Part shown: one piece after another, positions 20,319-29,735 of the stretch
Numbering within the stretch: position 1 is the stretch's first letter
How the letters are laid out: every line of letters starts with the position of its first letter
DNA from: Pseudomonas ekonensis
GTDB lineage: Bacteria; Pseudomonadota; Gammaproteobacteria; Pseudomonadales; Pseudomonadaceae
NCBI RefSeq assembly: GCF_019145435.1
Contig: NZ_JAHSTS010000001.1
Span: forward strand, 1,564,001 to 1,628,000
Direction: 5' to 3'
DNA: 64,000 nucleotides
The notes under the pieces: generated by a model
The model's database searches: none
Told to the model about the DNA's origin: nothing
Seen by the model: the letters and a program-made list of their open reading frames with translations, nothing else
Translations under genes and position numbers: made by a program

Positions 20319-21659
20319 TCAATAGACCCACACCTCCACCCGCCGATTCTTGATCCGCCCCTCGTCGGCATTGTTGGCCGCCACCGGCATCAGCGCGCCG
20401 AACCCCCGCACCTCGCGCAACGTCACCCCACCTTTCACCAGTTCCCGCCGCACCGCCATCGCCCGCAGCTTCGACAGCAGGTCGGCCCGCGCCGGGTCGT
20501 CCTTGGCGTCGCCGAAACCCACCAGCGTCACGGCGCGGTCAGTCTTGCCGTGGCGTTGCAGGTAGTCCAGCACCCGCGCCAGGTCCTGGCGGGCCTTGTT
20601 GTCCAGGCTGGCGCTGCCTTCTTCGAAGCGGAAGTTCACCGTCAGACGCTGGGCGTGGCGGCTGAGGGATTGGTAACCCTCGGGCATCAGCGCGTTCGGG
20701 GAGACGGCGATGGGATGGATGGTCTGGGCGATGAAGCCGTTGGCCGCCACGATCGCCTGGCCCTGGGGACTTTGCGCAAACGCCGCCAATGCCTTGGCCC
20801 ACGGGTTCTGGCTGACGGGCGGCAGATAGAAGAACAGGCGCCGGGACAGCGGGTAGTCCTCGGTGGCGATCAGGCCCGGCAGCGGCAGCATGGCCTGGGA
20901 CTGGCCGTCGATGATCGCCACCGCTTTGGCCTGGCGGATGTACGGCAAGCCGATGAAGCCGATGGCCTGCGGGTCGGCGCTCACCGCGTCGGACAACTGC
21001 TCGCTGGACTCGAAACGCTTGGCCGCGCTGCTCAAGGTCTTGCCGCGCCCGCTGAGCACCAGTTCCTTGAAGGTGTCCCAGGTGCCGGACTGATCATCCC
21101 GCGCATACAGGTGGATCGGCCCGCCGCTGGCGCCGACGGCTTCCCAGGTCTTCGCCTCGCCGCTGAAGATCCTGGCCAACTGTTCGGTGTCCAGTTGCCG
21201 CACGGGGTTGTCGGGATGAAGGATGATCGCCAGGCCGTCGATGGCGATCACCTGTTCGGCGGCGGGGCTTTTCAGGTCGCCGAGCGCTTGCAGGGCGGCC
21301 AGTTCGCCGTCCTTGACCGGGCGCGACGACGCCGCGAGGTCGGCGCCGGCGCTCTTGAGCGCGGTGAAGCCGGTGCTGGAGCCATGGGCGGCGATCTCCA
21401 CCACCACGCGCCGGCCTTGGGCGGTCTGGCCGACGATGCGTTGTTCGTTGGCGGTGTCCGGGTCTTCGTGGTGGACCTTGAGCAGACCTTGCTCCTGCAA
21501 CAGTCCTTCGACCAGTGCAGGCCCCAGCGCCGCGCCGATGGTGTTGGAGCCCTGGATGCGCAGCGCCGGGCCGTGTTTCGGGATCGGCAAGCCGTCGGCG
21601 CAGGCCATTGCAGGCAGCCAGGCGCCCAGCACGAGGATCAACAGAACACGCGGGATCAT
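20319..21659 (-). CDS. Phosphate-binding-like periplasmic protein fused to an OmpA domain
   Basis: 446 residues from the ATG at 21659, which gives a proper signal peptide (MIPRVLLILVLGAWLPAMACADG). The open frame runs to 21752, but its extra residues do not resemble an export signal. Residues about 35-300 form a PstS-type substrate-binding fold: IQGSNTIGAALGP, AAHGSSTGFTALKSAGADLAASSRPV, and YARDDQSGTWDTFK. Residues about 335-446 form an OmpA-like peptidoglycan-binding domain with NFRFEEGSASLDNKAR and DEGRIKNRRVEVWVY. The mix suggests a ligand-binding protein held at the cell wall. No transport genes are beside it; the ligand is unproven. Confidence 0.82.
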   Translation of the reverse strand: MIPRVLLILVLGAWLPAMACADGLPIPKHGPALRIQGSNTIGAALGPALVEGLLQEQGLLKVHHEDPDTANEQRIVGQTAQGRRVVVEIAAHGSSTGFTALKSAGADLAASSRPVKDGELAALQALGDLKSPAAEQVIAIDGLAIILHPDNPVRQLDTEQLARIFSGEAKTWEAVGASGGPIHLYARDDQSGTWDTFKELVLSGRGKTLSSAAKRFESSEQLSDAVSADPQAIGFIGLPYIRQAKAVAIIDGQSQAMLPLPGLIATEDYPLSRRLFFYLPPVSQNPWAKALAAFAQSPQGQAIVAANGFIAQTIHPIAVSPNALMPEGYQSLSRHAQRLTVNFRFEEGSASLDNKARQDLARVLDYLQRHGKTDRAVTLVGFGDAKDDPARADLLSKLRAMAVRRELVKGGVTLREVRGFGALMPVAANNADEGRIKNRRVEVWVY

Positions 21660-21758
21660 GCCGGCACCGTTTGCGGCCAAGGGGATTGCCGGGGAGATTA
21701 AGTCAGAAAGGTTTCGGAAAAATGACAGCGGCCCCGCAGGATCTGCGGTCAACGCAAA

Positions 21759-21857
21759 CCTGTGGGAGCGGGCCTGCTCGTGAGGGGGCCGTTTCAGCCA
21801 CCGTCGCTGCGAGGGGGCGGACGCTGTCGCCGCCCGGAGCAGGCCTGCTCCTGCAGG
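21759..21857. repeat. REP-like inverted repeat between convergent and divergent genes
   Basis: CCTGTGGGAGCGGGCCTGCTCG at the left and GGAGCAGGCCTGCTCCTGCAG at the right. It lies between the OmpA-fusion gene and xthA. Confidence 0.7.
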
Positions 21858-21863
21858 GGGGAA

Positions 21864-22676
21864 TCAGCTCAGCTCAAGCCAGATCGGCGCATGGTCCGAC
21901 GGCTTTTCCATGCCGCGCAGCTCATAGTCCACGCCCGCCGCCTTCACCCGCGGCAGCAAGGCCTGGGAAGTGAGGATCAGGTCGATGCGCAGCCCGCGCT
22001 TGGGCTCGTCCTCAAAGCCGCGGCTGCGGTAGTCGAACCAGCTGAAGGTGTCGGCCACCTCCGGGTTCAGGTGCCGGAAGCTGTCGGTCAGGCCCCAGTT
22101 CTTCAGGCGCGCCATCCACTCGCGCTCCTCCGGCAGGAAGCTGCATTTGCCGGTCTTCAGCCAGCGCTTCATGTTGTCCGGGCCGATGCCGATGTCGCAG
22201 TCTTCCGGGGAAATGTTCACGTCGCCCATCACCACCAGCGCCTGATCGTTCTTGAACTGGCTTTCCAGCAACTGTTGCAGGTCGCTGTAGAAGCGTTGCT
22301 TGGCCGGGAATTTGGTCGGGTGGTCACGGCTTTCGCCCTGGGGGAAGTAGCCGTTCATGATGGTGACCGGCGTGCCGTCGGCATCGGCGAAGGTGCCCCA
22401 GATGAAGCGGCGCTGGGCGTCTTCTTCATCGGTGGCGAAGCCCTTGTGCACGGCGATCGGCGCCTGGCGCGAGAGCAGGGCGACGCCGTAGTGGCCTTTC
22501 TGGCCGTGGAAATGCACGTGGTAGCCCAGGGCGCGGATCTCTTCCAGCGGGAACTGGTCGTCATGCACCTTGGTTTCCTGCAGGCCGATGACATCCGGCT
22601 GATGTTTCTCGATCAGCGCCGTCAACTGATGCGGACGGGCGCGCAGTCCGTTGATGTTGAAGGAAACAATCTTCAT
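21864..22676 (-). CDS. xthA: Exodeoxyribonuclease III
   Basis: 270 residues from the ATG at 22676, giving [18 protein letters not shown]; an upstream ATG at 22715 adds a tail not found in the family. Catalytic parts: GLQETKV (Glu metal ligand), [14 protein letters not shown] (Asp), LRIDLIL, and [12 protein letters not shown] (catalytic His). It removes nucleotides from 3' ends and cuts abasic sites in base-excision repair in the cytoplasm. It stands alone, divergent from an acetyltransferase gene. Confidence 0.95.
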   Translation of the reverse strand: MKIVSFNINGLRARPHQLTALIEKHQPDVIGLQETKVHDDQFPLEEIRALGYHVHFHGQKGHYGVALLSRQAPIAVHKGFATDEEDAQRRFIWGTFADADGTPVTIMNGYFPQGESRDHPTKFPAKQRFYSDLQQLLESQFKNDQALVVMGDVNISPEDCDIGIGPDNMKRWLKTGKCSFLPEEREWMARLKNWGLTDSFRHLNPEVADTFSWFDYRSRGFEDEPKRGLRIDLILTSQALLPRVKAAGVDYELRGMEKPSDHAPIWLELS

Positions 22677-22874
22677 GGTCGGCAGTCCTGGCAAAAGGGC
22701 GATGCTAGCTGACATGTGGGATGGGGGCCAGTGCGGGGTAGGGGGATTCGCGGTGTTCTGTCAGATGTGCGTTGTCTTGGGGTGGTCTATACCTTTTGGG
22801 AACTGCGCCGCCACCGGCAGGTTCGTACCAACAAGAGCGCCGCCGCAGCCGCGCCACCGGGGAGAATCACCGCC

Positions 22875-23525
22875 ATGCCTGAAACCTCGACCGCCATCGC
22901 CGACATCCACATGCTCGACCGCGGTTATTCCCGCGAGGCGCGGTCCCTGCTGTACCAGGCCTACCGCCACGAACCCACATTCGCCTACCTGTTCGAGGCC
23001 GAACGCCCGGGCTACGAACAACGGGTGCGGGCCACGGTGCGCGAACTGGTCAAGCAGCATTTCGCCCAGGAGCTGCCGGCCATCGGCCTGCTGGTCAACG
23101 ACCGCCTGATCGGCATTGCCCTGATCGCACCGCCCCAGCGGCGGCTGGACGTCACCGAAAGCTGGGCCTGGCGCCTGCGCATGGTGCTGAGCACCGGGTT
23201 GCGCTGCACCCGGCGTTACCTGGAATACCACGCCGCCGTGGCGGCCTGCGTGCCCGGCGAGGCGGTGCATGTGCTGCCGCTGCTGGGCATTCACCCGCAG
23301 TTCCAGGGCAAGCACTTCGGCGAACAGCTGCTGCAGGCGGTGCACAATTGGTGCGCGGTGGATGAGCACTCCCGCGGTGTGGTGCTCGACAGCGGCAACC
23401 CGCGCTACCTGGCGTTCTACCAGCGTCAGGGCTATGAAGAAATCGGCGAGGTGGCGGTCGGGCCGGTGCGCGAGCATGTGTTTTTCCACGCCAATCCGCA
23501 GGTGTTACATACTGCAACGGCTTGA
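22875..23525 (+). CDS. GNAT-family N-acetyltransferase
   Basis: 216 residues from the ATG at 22875, which has GGGGAGAA about 10 bases upstream; the frame is open from 22716. The acetyl-CoA loop is seen as LPLLGIHPQFQGKHFGEQLLQAV, followed by LDSGNPRYLAFYQRQGYEEIGEV, the usual C-terminal strand-helix. The substrate cannot be told from sequence. It stands 66 bases before tamA and may be read with it, though a small hairpin lies between. Confidence 0.8.
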   Translation: MPETSTAIADIHMLDRGYSREARSLLYQAYRHEPTFAYLFEAERPGYEQRVRATVRELVKQHFAQELPAIGLLVNDRLIGIALIAPPQRRLDVTESWAWRLRMVLSTGLRCTRRYLEYHAAVAACVPGEAVHVLPLLGIHPQFQGKHFGEQLLQAVHNWCAVDEHSRGVVLDSGNPRYLAFYQRQGYEEIGEVAVGPVREHVFFHANPQVLHTATA

Positions 23526-23554
23526 GGGGCGAACTTTCCGCGCACCCCAAGGCT

Positions 23555-23580
23555 CTATCACGCTCCCGAGCTCGTGATAG
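23555..23580. promoter_or_regulatory. Inverted repeat just before tamA
   Basis: CTATCACG (23555-23562) and CGTGATAG (23573-23580) form an 8-base stem 11 bases before the tamA ATG. It could be an operator or an RNA hairpin over the start; there is no T run for a terminator. Confidence 0.4.
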
Positions 23581-23591
23581 CATCCGCGCCT

Positions 23592-25319
23592 ATGAAGTTT
23601 CCAGGAAGATTTACCGGTGGCGTGCTCCTGCTGTTAACCAGCTGCGCGGCGCTGGCGCAAAGTGAATTGGATGTGCGGGTCAAACCGTCCAACGATGAAC
23701 TCAAAGCCAATATAGAAGGCTATATCGGCAGCCTCGGCGACCGCGACGAAGAAGCCTTGCTGCGCTTCAGCCGCGGCGCCGAAGAGCAGGCGCACAAGGC
23801 CGCCCAGGCCTTGGGCTACTACCAGCCGCAGATCGACAGCGAAGTGAAGGGCGGCGACAAGCCGCGCCTGGTGCTCAAGGTCGATCCGGGCGAGCCGGTG
23901 CGCCTGCGCAACGTCACCGTGCGCATCGACGGCCCGGCCGCTTCGCTCAAGGCGTTCCGCGTACCGAAAAGCGACGTGCTCAAGCCCGGTTCGGTGCTCA
24001 ACCATGGCCGCTACGAAGACGCCAAGCGACTGATCCAGAACCAGGCCTCGCGCTACGGTTTCTTCAGTGGCCGCTTCACCAGCCAGAAGCTGTCGGTCGA
24101 TCCACGCGCCGGCGTCGCCGACATCGAACTGATCTACGACAGCGGCCCGCGCTATGCGCTGGGCCCGGTCAAGTTCGAGGGCGACACGCCGTTCGATGAG
24201 GACCTGCTGCAACGCATGGTGCCGTTCAAGGCCGGCGAACCGTACGACTCGGAACTGATCGCCGAACTCAACCGGGCCCTGCAATCGAGCGGCTACTTCG
24301 AAGGCGTGCGCGTCGATGCCGCGCCGACGGCGGCCAGGAACGACGTGATCCCGGTGGACGTCAAGCTCGACACCCGCAAGCCGCGCACCATGGGCCTTGG
24401 CCTGGGTTACTCCACCGACGTCGGCCCGCGGGTGAAAGCCAACTGGACGCGCCATTGGGTCAACCCCCAGGGCGACAGCTACGGTTGGGAGGCCGAGCTG
24501 TCGGCGCCCCGGCAGAACGTCGGGCTGTTCTACGACATCCCGCTGGACCCGCCGTTGACCGACAAGCTGCGCTGGGCCGGCGGCTACCAATACGAAGACA
24601 TCGACGGCTCCGACACCCTGAGCAAGCTGCTCACCTTCGGCCCGGAATGGCACAGCAAGCTGCCCAGCGGCTGGCAACGGGTGATCTCGCTGAAGTGGCA
24701 GCGCGAGGAATACCAGCTCGGCGACGACTCCGGCCTCAGCAACCTGCTGATGCCCGGCATCAGCTATTCGTACCTCAAGAGCGACAACCGCATCGATCCG
24801 CACAACGGCTATCGCCTGTCGTTCGAAAGCAAGGTGGCGAAGGAAGGGCTGGGCTCGGACAACAACCTGTTGTACGGCACGGCGCTGGTCAAGGGCCTGA
24901 CCACGGTGTTCGACAAGCACCGTTTCCTCGGGCGGGTGCAGGTCGGCGGCAGCGCCACCAACGGCTACAAGTCGGTGCCGCCGTCGCTGCGGTTCTTCGC
25001 CGGCGGCGACCAGAGCGTGCGCGGCTACGACTACCAGAGCCTGTCCCCGGAAAACGCCGAAGGCGACCGCATCGGCGGACGCTACATGGTGGCCGGCAGC
25101 GTCGAGTACCAATACTCGATCGCCGAAAAGTGGCGGGTGGCGACCTTCGTCGATCAGGGCAACTCTTTCAACAAGCTCGAACTGCCGAACCTCAAGACCG
25201 GGGTCGGCATCGGGGTGCGCTGGGTGTCGCCGGTGGGGCCGATCCGCCTCGACCTGGCCCACGCGCTGGACGACGACGGCGGCATCCGGCTGCACTTTTC
25301 CATGGGGCCTGAGCTGTGA
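23592..25319 (+). CDS. tamA: Translocation and assembly module outer-membrane protein TamA
   Basis: 575 residues. A signal peptide (MKFPGRFTGGVLLLLTSCAALAQS) is followed by POTRA domains to about 260 (for example RNVTVRIDGPAA; ALGPVKFEGDTPFDEDLLQRMVPFKAGEPYDS) and a 16-strand Omp85-type barrel ending in LHFSMGPEL. The Omp85 motif is seen near RFFAGGDQSVRGYDYQSL. TamA works with TamB in moving autotransporters and lipids across the envelope. The stop overlaps the tamB start (TGTGAAG), indicating coupling. The ATG at 23592 was chosen because it begins the signal peptide. Confidence 0.93.
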   Translation: MKFPGRFTGGVLLLLTSCAALAQSELDVRVKPSNDELKANIEGYIGSLGDRDEEALLRFSRGAEEQAHKAAQALGYYQPQIDSEVKGGDKPRLVLKVDPGEPVRLRNVTVRIDGPAASLKAFRVPKSDVLKPGSVLNHGRYEDAKRLIQNQASRYGFFSGRFTSQKLSVDPRAGVADIELIYDSGPRYALGPVKFEGDTPFDEDLLQRMVPFKAGEPYDSELIAELNRALQSSGYFEGVRVDAAPTAARNDVIPVDVKLDTRKPRTMGLGLGYSTDVGPRVKANWTRHWVNPQGDSYGWEAELSAPRQNVGLFYDIPLDPPLTDKLRWAGGYQYEDIDGSDTLSKLLTFGPEWHSKLPSGWQRVISLKWQREEYQLGDDSGLSNLLMPGISYSYLKSDNRIDPHNGYRLSFESKVAKEGLGSDNNLLYGTALVKGLTTVFDKHRFLGRVQVGGSATNGYKSVPPSLRFFAGGDQSVRGYDYQSLSPENAEGDRIGGRYMVAGSVEYQYSIAEKWRVATFVDQGNSFNKLELPNLKTGVGIGVRWVSPVGPIRLDLAHALDDDGGIRLHFSMGPEL

Positions 25320-28300
25320 AGCGTGGTTTGAAGATTTCGCTGCTGGCGCCTGGGGCGCTGGCGCTTTTGCTGGTGTCGGGCGCTGGGCTGGTGCTCGGCA
25401 CCGAGGCCGGCAGCCGTTGGGCCCTGGGCTTCGTGCCGGGCCTGACCGTGGACAATTTCCAGGGCCGGCTCGGCGGCCAGTGGAGCGCCGATCACCTGCT
25501 GTGGCAGCAGGACGGCAACCGGGTCGAGCTGGACCGGCCGGTGTTCGAATGGTCGCCGCTGTGCCTGGCCCGCATGACCCTGTGCATCCAACAGCTCAAG
25601 GCCGGGCAGGTGCGCCTGCACTTTGCGCCGGGCGCAGAAACCCGCGAGAGCGGCCCGGTCAAGCTGCCGGACCTTCAACTGCCCGTGGCCATCGAACTGG
25701 GCGACGTGCAGGTCGGCAGCCTGTTGCTCGACGGCAACGAACAGCTCAAGGATCTGCAACTGGCCGCGCACTGGACGGCCAAGGGCCTGCAGATCGACAA
25801 CGTGCAATTGCGGCGCGAGGACCTGAGCCTGAAACTGGCCGGCCTGCTGCAGCCGACCGGCGACTGGCCGCTGACCGTCGAAGGCCAGCTGACGCTGCCG
25901 GCGCCGGGCACCGAGCCGTGGACGCTGGCGCTGAAGGTCGACGGCGACTTGCTCAAGACCCTCAACCTGCACGCCGACAGCCATGGCTACCTCGACGGCC
26001 AGTTGAGCGGCGAGCTGCAACCGCTGGCGGAACACCTGCCCGCCAAGGTGCGCATCACCAGCGACGCCTTCAAGCCGAGCGCCGATCTGTCGGACACCCT
26101 GCAATTCAACCAACTGCTGCTGACCGGCGAAGGCGACCTGAAAAACGGTTACCGCCTGCGAGGCAACGCCACGCTGCCCGCCGAGCAAGGCCCGGTGGCG
26201 CTGGCGCTGCAAGGGCAGGTGGACGCCAGCGGCGCGCAGATCGCCGGCCTCGAGCTGAACGCCAACGACAAGCAAAGCCTCAAGCTCACCGGCCATCTCG
26301 ATTGGAGCAAGGGCCTGAGCGCCCAGGCCAACATCGACTGGCGGGACTTCCCGTGGCATCGGCTCTATCCGGAGATCGACGAGCCGCAAGTCGCCTTGCG
26401 CACCTTCACCGGTGAAGTCTCCTACACCGACGGCCAGTACCTCGGCAATTTCGCCGCCGCCCTGGACGGCCCGGCGGGGGCGTTCAGCCTGAGCAGCCCG
26501 TTCAGCGGCAACCTCAAGCAAGTCTTTCTGCCGCAACTCAAGCTGGAGGCCGGCCAAGGCAAGGCCGAAGGCCATGTGAACGTGGGGTTCGCCGACGGCA
26601 TCGCCTGGGACACCGCGCTGGAACTGTCGGCGCTGAACCCCGCGTACTGGCTGGCGGAACTGCCGGGCACCCTGGCCGGGCCGCTGAAAAGCAACGGGGA
26701 AATGAAGGGCGAACGCCTGAGCCTCAACGCCGACCTCGACCTCAAGGGCAAACTGCGCGGCCAGCCGGCGGTGCTGCAAGCCAAGGCCGACGGCGCGGGC
26801 GAGCAATGGAACCTCAACGCCCTGCAGATCCGCCTCGGCGACAACAGCATCAGCGGCAAGGGCAGCCTGCAGCACAAGCTCACCGGGCAGATCGACATCA
26901 AGCTGCAACGCCTGGCCCAGCTCTGGCCGCAACTGCGCGGGCAGGTCAACGGCCGGGTCGATGTGGCCGGCACGCTCAAGGCGCCGCAGGGCAAGCTGGG
27001 CCTGCAAGGCTCGCAGCTGGCGTTCCAGGACAACCGCCTGCAAAGCCTCAATCTCGACGCCACCCTTGACGGCGCGCAGCGGGCGAAGATCGACCTCAAG
27101 GGCAGCGGCATTCAGGCCGGCGACACCTCCCTGGGTACGCTGACCGTCAGCGGCCAGGGCGACATCCGGCAGCAGAAGCTCAACCTCGACCTGCTCGGGC
27201 CGAAGCTGAAACTGGCCCTGGGCCTGGACGGCAATCTGGACAAGGGCAACTGGCGCGGGCGCCTGGCCAGCGGCGACATCCAGGCCGGCGGCCAGGACTG
27301 GAAACTGCAAGGGCCGGCGAAGCTCGAGCGCCTGGCCGACGGCAAAATCAACTTCGGCGCCCATTGCTGGATGTCCGGCAACGCCAGCCTGTGCGGCGAA
27401 GACCAGCGGCTGATGCCCGACCCGAAGCTGCGCTACCACCTCAAGCAGTTCCCGATCGAAAGCCTGGCCGCCTGGCTGCCCAAGGACTTCGCCTGGCAGG
27501 GCCGGCTCAACGCCGACCTGCAACTGGATCTGCCGGCCAGCGGCCCCAACGGCCTGATCAGCGTCGACGCCAGCGGCGGCACCTTGCGCGTGCGTGAAAA
27601 GAACCAATGGCTGGACTTCCCGTACCAGACCCTGCGCCTGTCCAGCAAACTCACGCCCAAGCGCATCGACACCGACCTCAACTTCGTCGGCGACAAACTG
27701 GGCGAACTGATGGTGCAGGCCCAGCTCAACCCGCTGGCGAAGAACAAACCCTTGAGCGGCTCGTTCCGCCTGACCGGGCTGGACCTGTCGGTGGCGCGGC
27801 CGTTCGTGCCGATGGTCGAGAAACTCACCGGGCGCCTGAACGGCAGCGGCACGGTGTCCGGCGGCCTATTGGCGCCGCAGGTCAACGGCACCGTGCAGTT
27901 GAGCGACGGCGAGGTGTCGGGGCCGGAACTGCCGATGGAGTTGCAGGCCCTGCAACTGCAAGCGGTGATCGCCGGGGAAAGCGTGCAACTGAACGGCGGC
28001 TGGAAAAGCGGCAAGGCCGGGCAGGGCAGCCTGAACGGCAACATCGCCTGGGGCCAGGCGCTGGCGGTCGATCTGGCGCTCAAGGGCACGCAGCTGCCGG
28101 TCACGGTCGAGCCTTACGCCAAGCTGGAAGTGGCGCCGGACCTGAAAATTTCCATGGCCGGCGACGAACTGGCCATCGCCGGCAAGGTGCTGGTGCCCAA
28201 GGGCGAAATCACCGTGCGTGAGTTGCCGCCATCCACCGTGAAAGTCTCCGATGACACGGTCATCGTCGGCCAACAGACCGAAGAGGGCAAAACGCCGCTG

Positions 28301-28990
28301 GCCATGAAGATGGACATCGACGTGATCGTCGGCCAGGACAAGCTGAGCTTTGCCGGGTTCGGCCTCACCGCCAACCTGCAAGGCCAGGTACACATCGGCG
28401 ACAACCTCGACACCCGCGGCGAACTGTGGCTCAACGACGGCCGCTACCGCGCCTACGGCCAGCGCCTCAACGTGCGCCGGGCGCGGCTGCTGTTCGCAGG
28501 CCCCATCGACCAGCCGTACCTGGACATCGAAGCGATCCGCCAGACCGACGACGTGATCGCCGGCATCCGCCTGAGCGGCAGCGCCGAGCAGCCGACCACG
28601 CAGATCTTCTCGGAACCGGCGATGAGCCAGGAGCAGGCGCTGTCCTACCTGGTGCTGGGCCGTCCGCTGAGCAGCAACGGCGAGGACAACAACATGCTCG
28701 CCCAGGCGGCGCTGGGGCTGGGGCTGATGGGCAGCTCCGGGGTCACCAGCGGGCTGGCCAAGGACCTGGGGATCCAGGATTTCCAGCTCGACACCCAAGG
28801 CAGCGGCAACACCACCAGCGTGGTGGCCAGCGGCAACATTTCCGAGAAGCTCAGCCTGCGCTACGGCGTGGGGGTGTTCGAGCCGGCCAACACCATCGCC
28901 TTGCGCTACAAGCTGAGCAAAAAGGTCTACCTCGAAGCCGCCAGCGGCGTGGCCAGTTCGCTGGACATCTTCTACAAGCGGGATTTCTAG
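25316..28990 (+). CDS. tamB: Translocation and assembly module inner-membrane protein TamB
   Basis: 1224 residues, starting with GTG and overlapping tamA by 4 bases. One N-terminal membrane anchor (about 8-28, LLAPGALALLLVSGAGLVLG) is followed by a very long beta-rich periplasmic stretch of repeats, and the conserved DUF490/TamB C-terminal domain from about 880 (GELWLNDGRYRAYGQRLNVRRARLLFAG; SEPAMSQEQALSYLVLGRPL; YGVGVFEPANTIALRYKLSKKVYLEAASG). It spans the periplasm and partners TamA; family work also points to phospholipid transport. Confidence 0.93.
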   Translation: MKRGLKISLLAPGALALLLVSGAGLVLGTEAGSRWALGFVPGLTVDNFQGRLGGQWSADHLLWQQDGNRVELDRPVFEWSPLCLARMTLCIQQLKAGQVRLHFAPGAETRESGPVKLPDLQLPVAIELGDVQVGSLLLDGNEQLKDLQLAAHWTAKGLQIDNVQLRREDLSLKLAGLLQPTGDWPLTVEGQLTLPAPGTEPWTLALKVDGDLLKTLNLHADSHGYLDGQLSGELQPLAEHLPAKVRITSDAFKPSADLSDTLQFNQLLLTGEGDLKNGYRLRGNATLPAEQGPVALALQGQVDASGAQIAGLELNANDKQSLKLTGHLDWSKGLSAQANIDWRDFPWHRLYPEIDEPQVALRTFTGEVSYTDGQYLGNFAAALDGPAGAFSLSSPFSGNLKQVFLPQLKLEAGQGKAEGHVNVGFADGIAWDTALELSALNPAYWLAELPGTLAGPLKSNGEMKGERLSLNADLDLKGKLRGQPAVLQAKADGAGEQWNLNALQIRLGDNSISGKGSLQHKLTGQIDIKLQRLAQLWPQLRGQVNGRVDVAGTLKAPQGKLGLQGSQLAFQDNRLQSLNLDATLDGAQRAKIDLKGSGIQAGDTSLGTLTVSGQGDIRQQKLNLDLLGPKLKLALGLDGNLDKGNWRGRLASGDIQAGGQDWKLQGPAKLERLADGKINFGAHCWMSGNASLCGEDQRLMPDPKLRYHLKQFPIESLAAWLPKDFAWQGRLNADLQLDLPASGPNGLISVDASGGTLRVREKNQWLDFPYQTLRLSSKLTPKRIDTDLNFVGDKLGELMVQAQLNPLAKNKPLSGSFRLTGLDLSVARPFVPMVEKLTGRLNGSGTVSGGLLAPQVNGTVQLSDGEVSGPELPMELQALQLQAVIAGESVQLNGGWKSGKAGQGSLNGNIAWGQALAVDLALKGTQLPVTVEPYAKLEVAPDLKISMAGDELAIAGKVLVPKGEITVRELPPSTVKVSDDTVIVGQQTEEGKTPLAMKMDIDVIVGQDKLSFAGFGLTANLQGQVHIGDNLDTRGELWLNDGRYRAYGQRLNVRRARLLFAGPIDQPYLDIEAIRQTDDVIAGIRLSGSAEQPTTQIFSEPAMSQEQALSYLVLGRPLSSNGEDNNMLAQAALGLGLMGSSGVTSGLAKDLGIQDFQLDTQGSGNTTSVVASGNISEKLSLRYGVGVFEPANTIALRYKLSKKVYLEAASGVASSLDIFYKRDF

Positions 28991-29018
28991 GCCGCTCACT
29001 CCGAAAACCGAGTCGCTC

Positions 29019-29112
29019 CCATCGCGGGCAAGCCCGCTCCCACAAGTTCCTGGGTCATATACACACTTTGTGCACGACGCCGAACCCTGTGGGAGCGGGC
29101 TTGCCCGCGATG
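29019..29112. repeat. Inverted pair of REP hairpins after tamB
   Basis: ATCGCGGGCAAGCCCGCTCC at the left and GGAGCGGGCTTGCCCGCGAT at the right, an exact inverted pair about 55 bases apart. Confidence 0.9.
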
Positions 29113-29182
29113 GCGTCCGCCTGTGCGCAACAAAAGACCTAGTCCAATAGTCAACTAATAACAAAGCAACCTAACGATTGCG

Positions 29183-29238
29183 TTGACATTCGCTGCCTAA
29201 GCAGTAATATCTCGTCACATATTCACTGCCTAGGCAGT
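29183..29238 (+). promoter_or_regulatory. Promoter with two palindromic MarR operators
   Basis: TTGACA (29183-29188), 16 bases, TAATAT (29205-29210). The spacer holds the palindrome CTGCCTAAGCAG (29193-29204); a second, ACTGCCTAGGCAGT (29225-29238), lies just after the expected start site. Binding there by the MarR protein encoded at 29253 would block the whole efflux operon. Confidence 0.85.
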
Positions 29239-29252
29239 CATTAGGTGCGCAA

Positions 29253-29735
29253 ATGAAGCATTTCACCCCCGACGAATTCAAGAACTGCCATCTGGGCCTG
29301 CTGCTGGGCCGTGCCGCGTTGCTCAAGGACCGGATCATCGACACCCACATGGAGCCCCACGGCATCACCGCCGCGCAGTTCAAGGTGCTGATCATCGTGG
29401 CCCAGTACGGCGTCGATACGCCGGCCGAGCTGTGCCGGCACCTGTCGCTGGACAGCGGCTCGATGACCCGCATGCTCGACCGTCTGGAGCAGAAAGGCTT
29501 CCTGATCCGCCAGCGCAGCGAAGACGACCGCCGTCAGGTCCGACTGAAGCTGACGGAGCAGGGCCAGCAACTGGCCGACCGCCTGCCGCAGATCGGCGCC
29601 GACGCCATGAACGAACTGGCCGGGGCGATCACGTCGGACGAGCTCGTGACCCTGCAATACATCCTCAAGAAAATTCTGCTGGCCGCCGGCGACTCGATCA
29701 CCGTGCTGCGCCTGGGTGAGAACAATGAGCGGTAA
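29253..29735 (+). CDS. MarR-family repressor of the efflux operon
   Basis: 160 residues. The winged helix-turn-helix is at about 50-100 (AAQFKVLIIVAQYGVDTPAELCRHLSLDSGSMTRMLDRLEQKGFLIRQRSEDDRRQVRLKLTEQG), with long dimerisation helices at both ends. First gene of an operon with an outer-membrane factor, adaptor and MFS pump, overlapping the next gene by 11 bases. Two palindromes in its promoter are its likely sites. MarR proteins typically let go of DNA when they bind phenolic or toxic compounds. Confidence 0.92.
   Translation: MKHFTPDEFKNCHLGLLLGRAALLKDRIIDTHMEPHGITAAQFKVLIIVAQYGVDTPAELCRHLSLDSGSMTRMLDRLEQKGFLIRQRSEDDRRQVRLKLTEQGQQLADRLPQIGADAMNELAGAITSDELVTLQYILKKILLAAGDSITVLRLGENNER

Noticed and set aside
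25154..27607. 817-codon minus-strand frame opposite tamB
   Set aside because: Shadow of tamB; no signal peptide, motif or ribosome site of its own.
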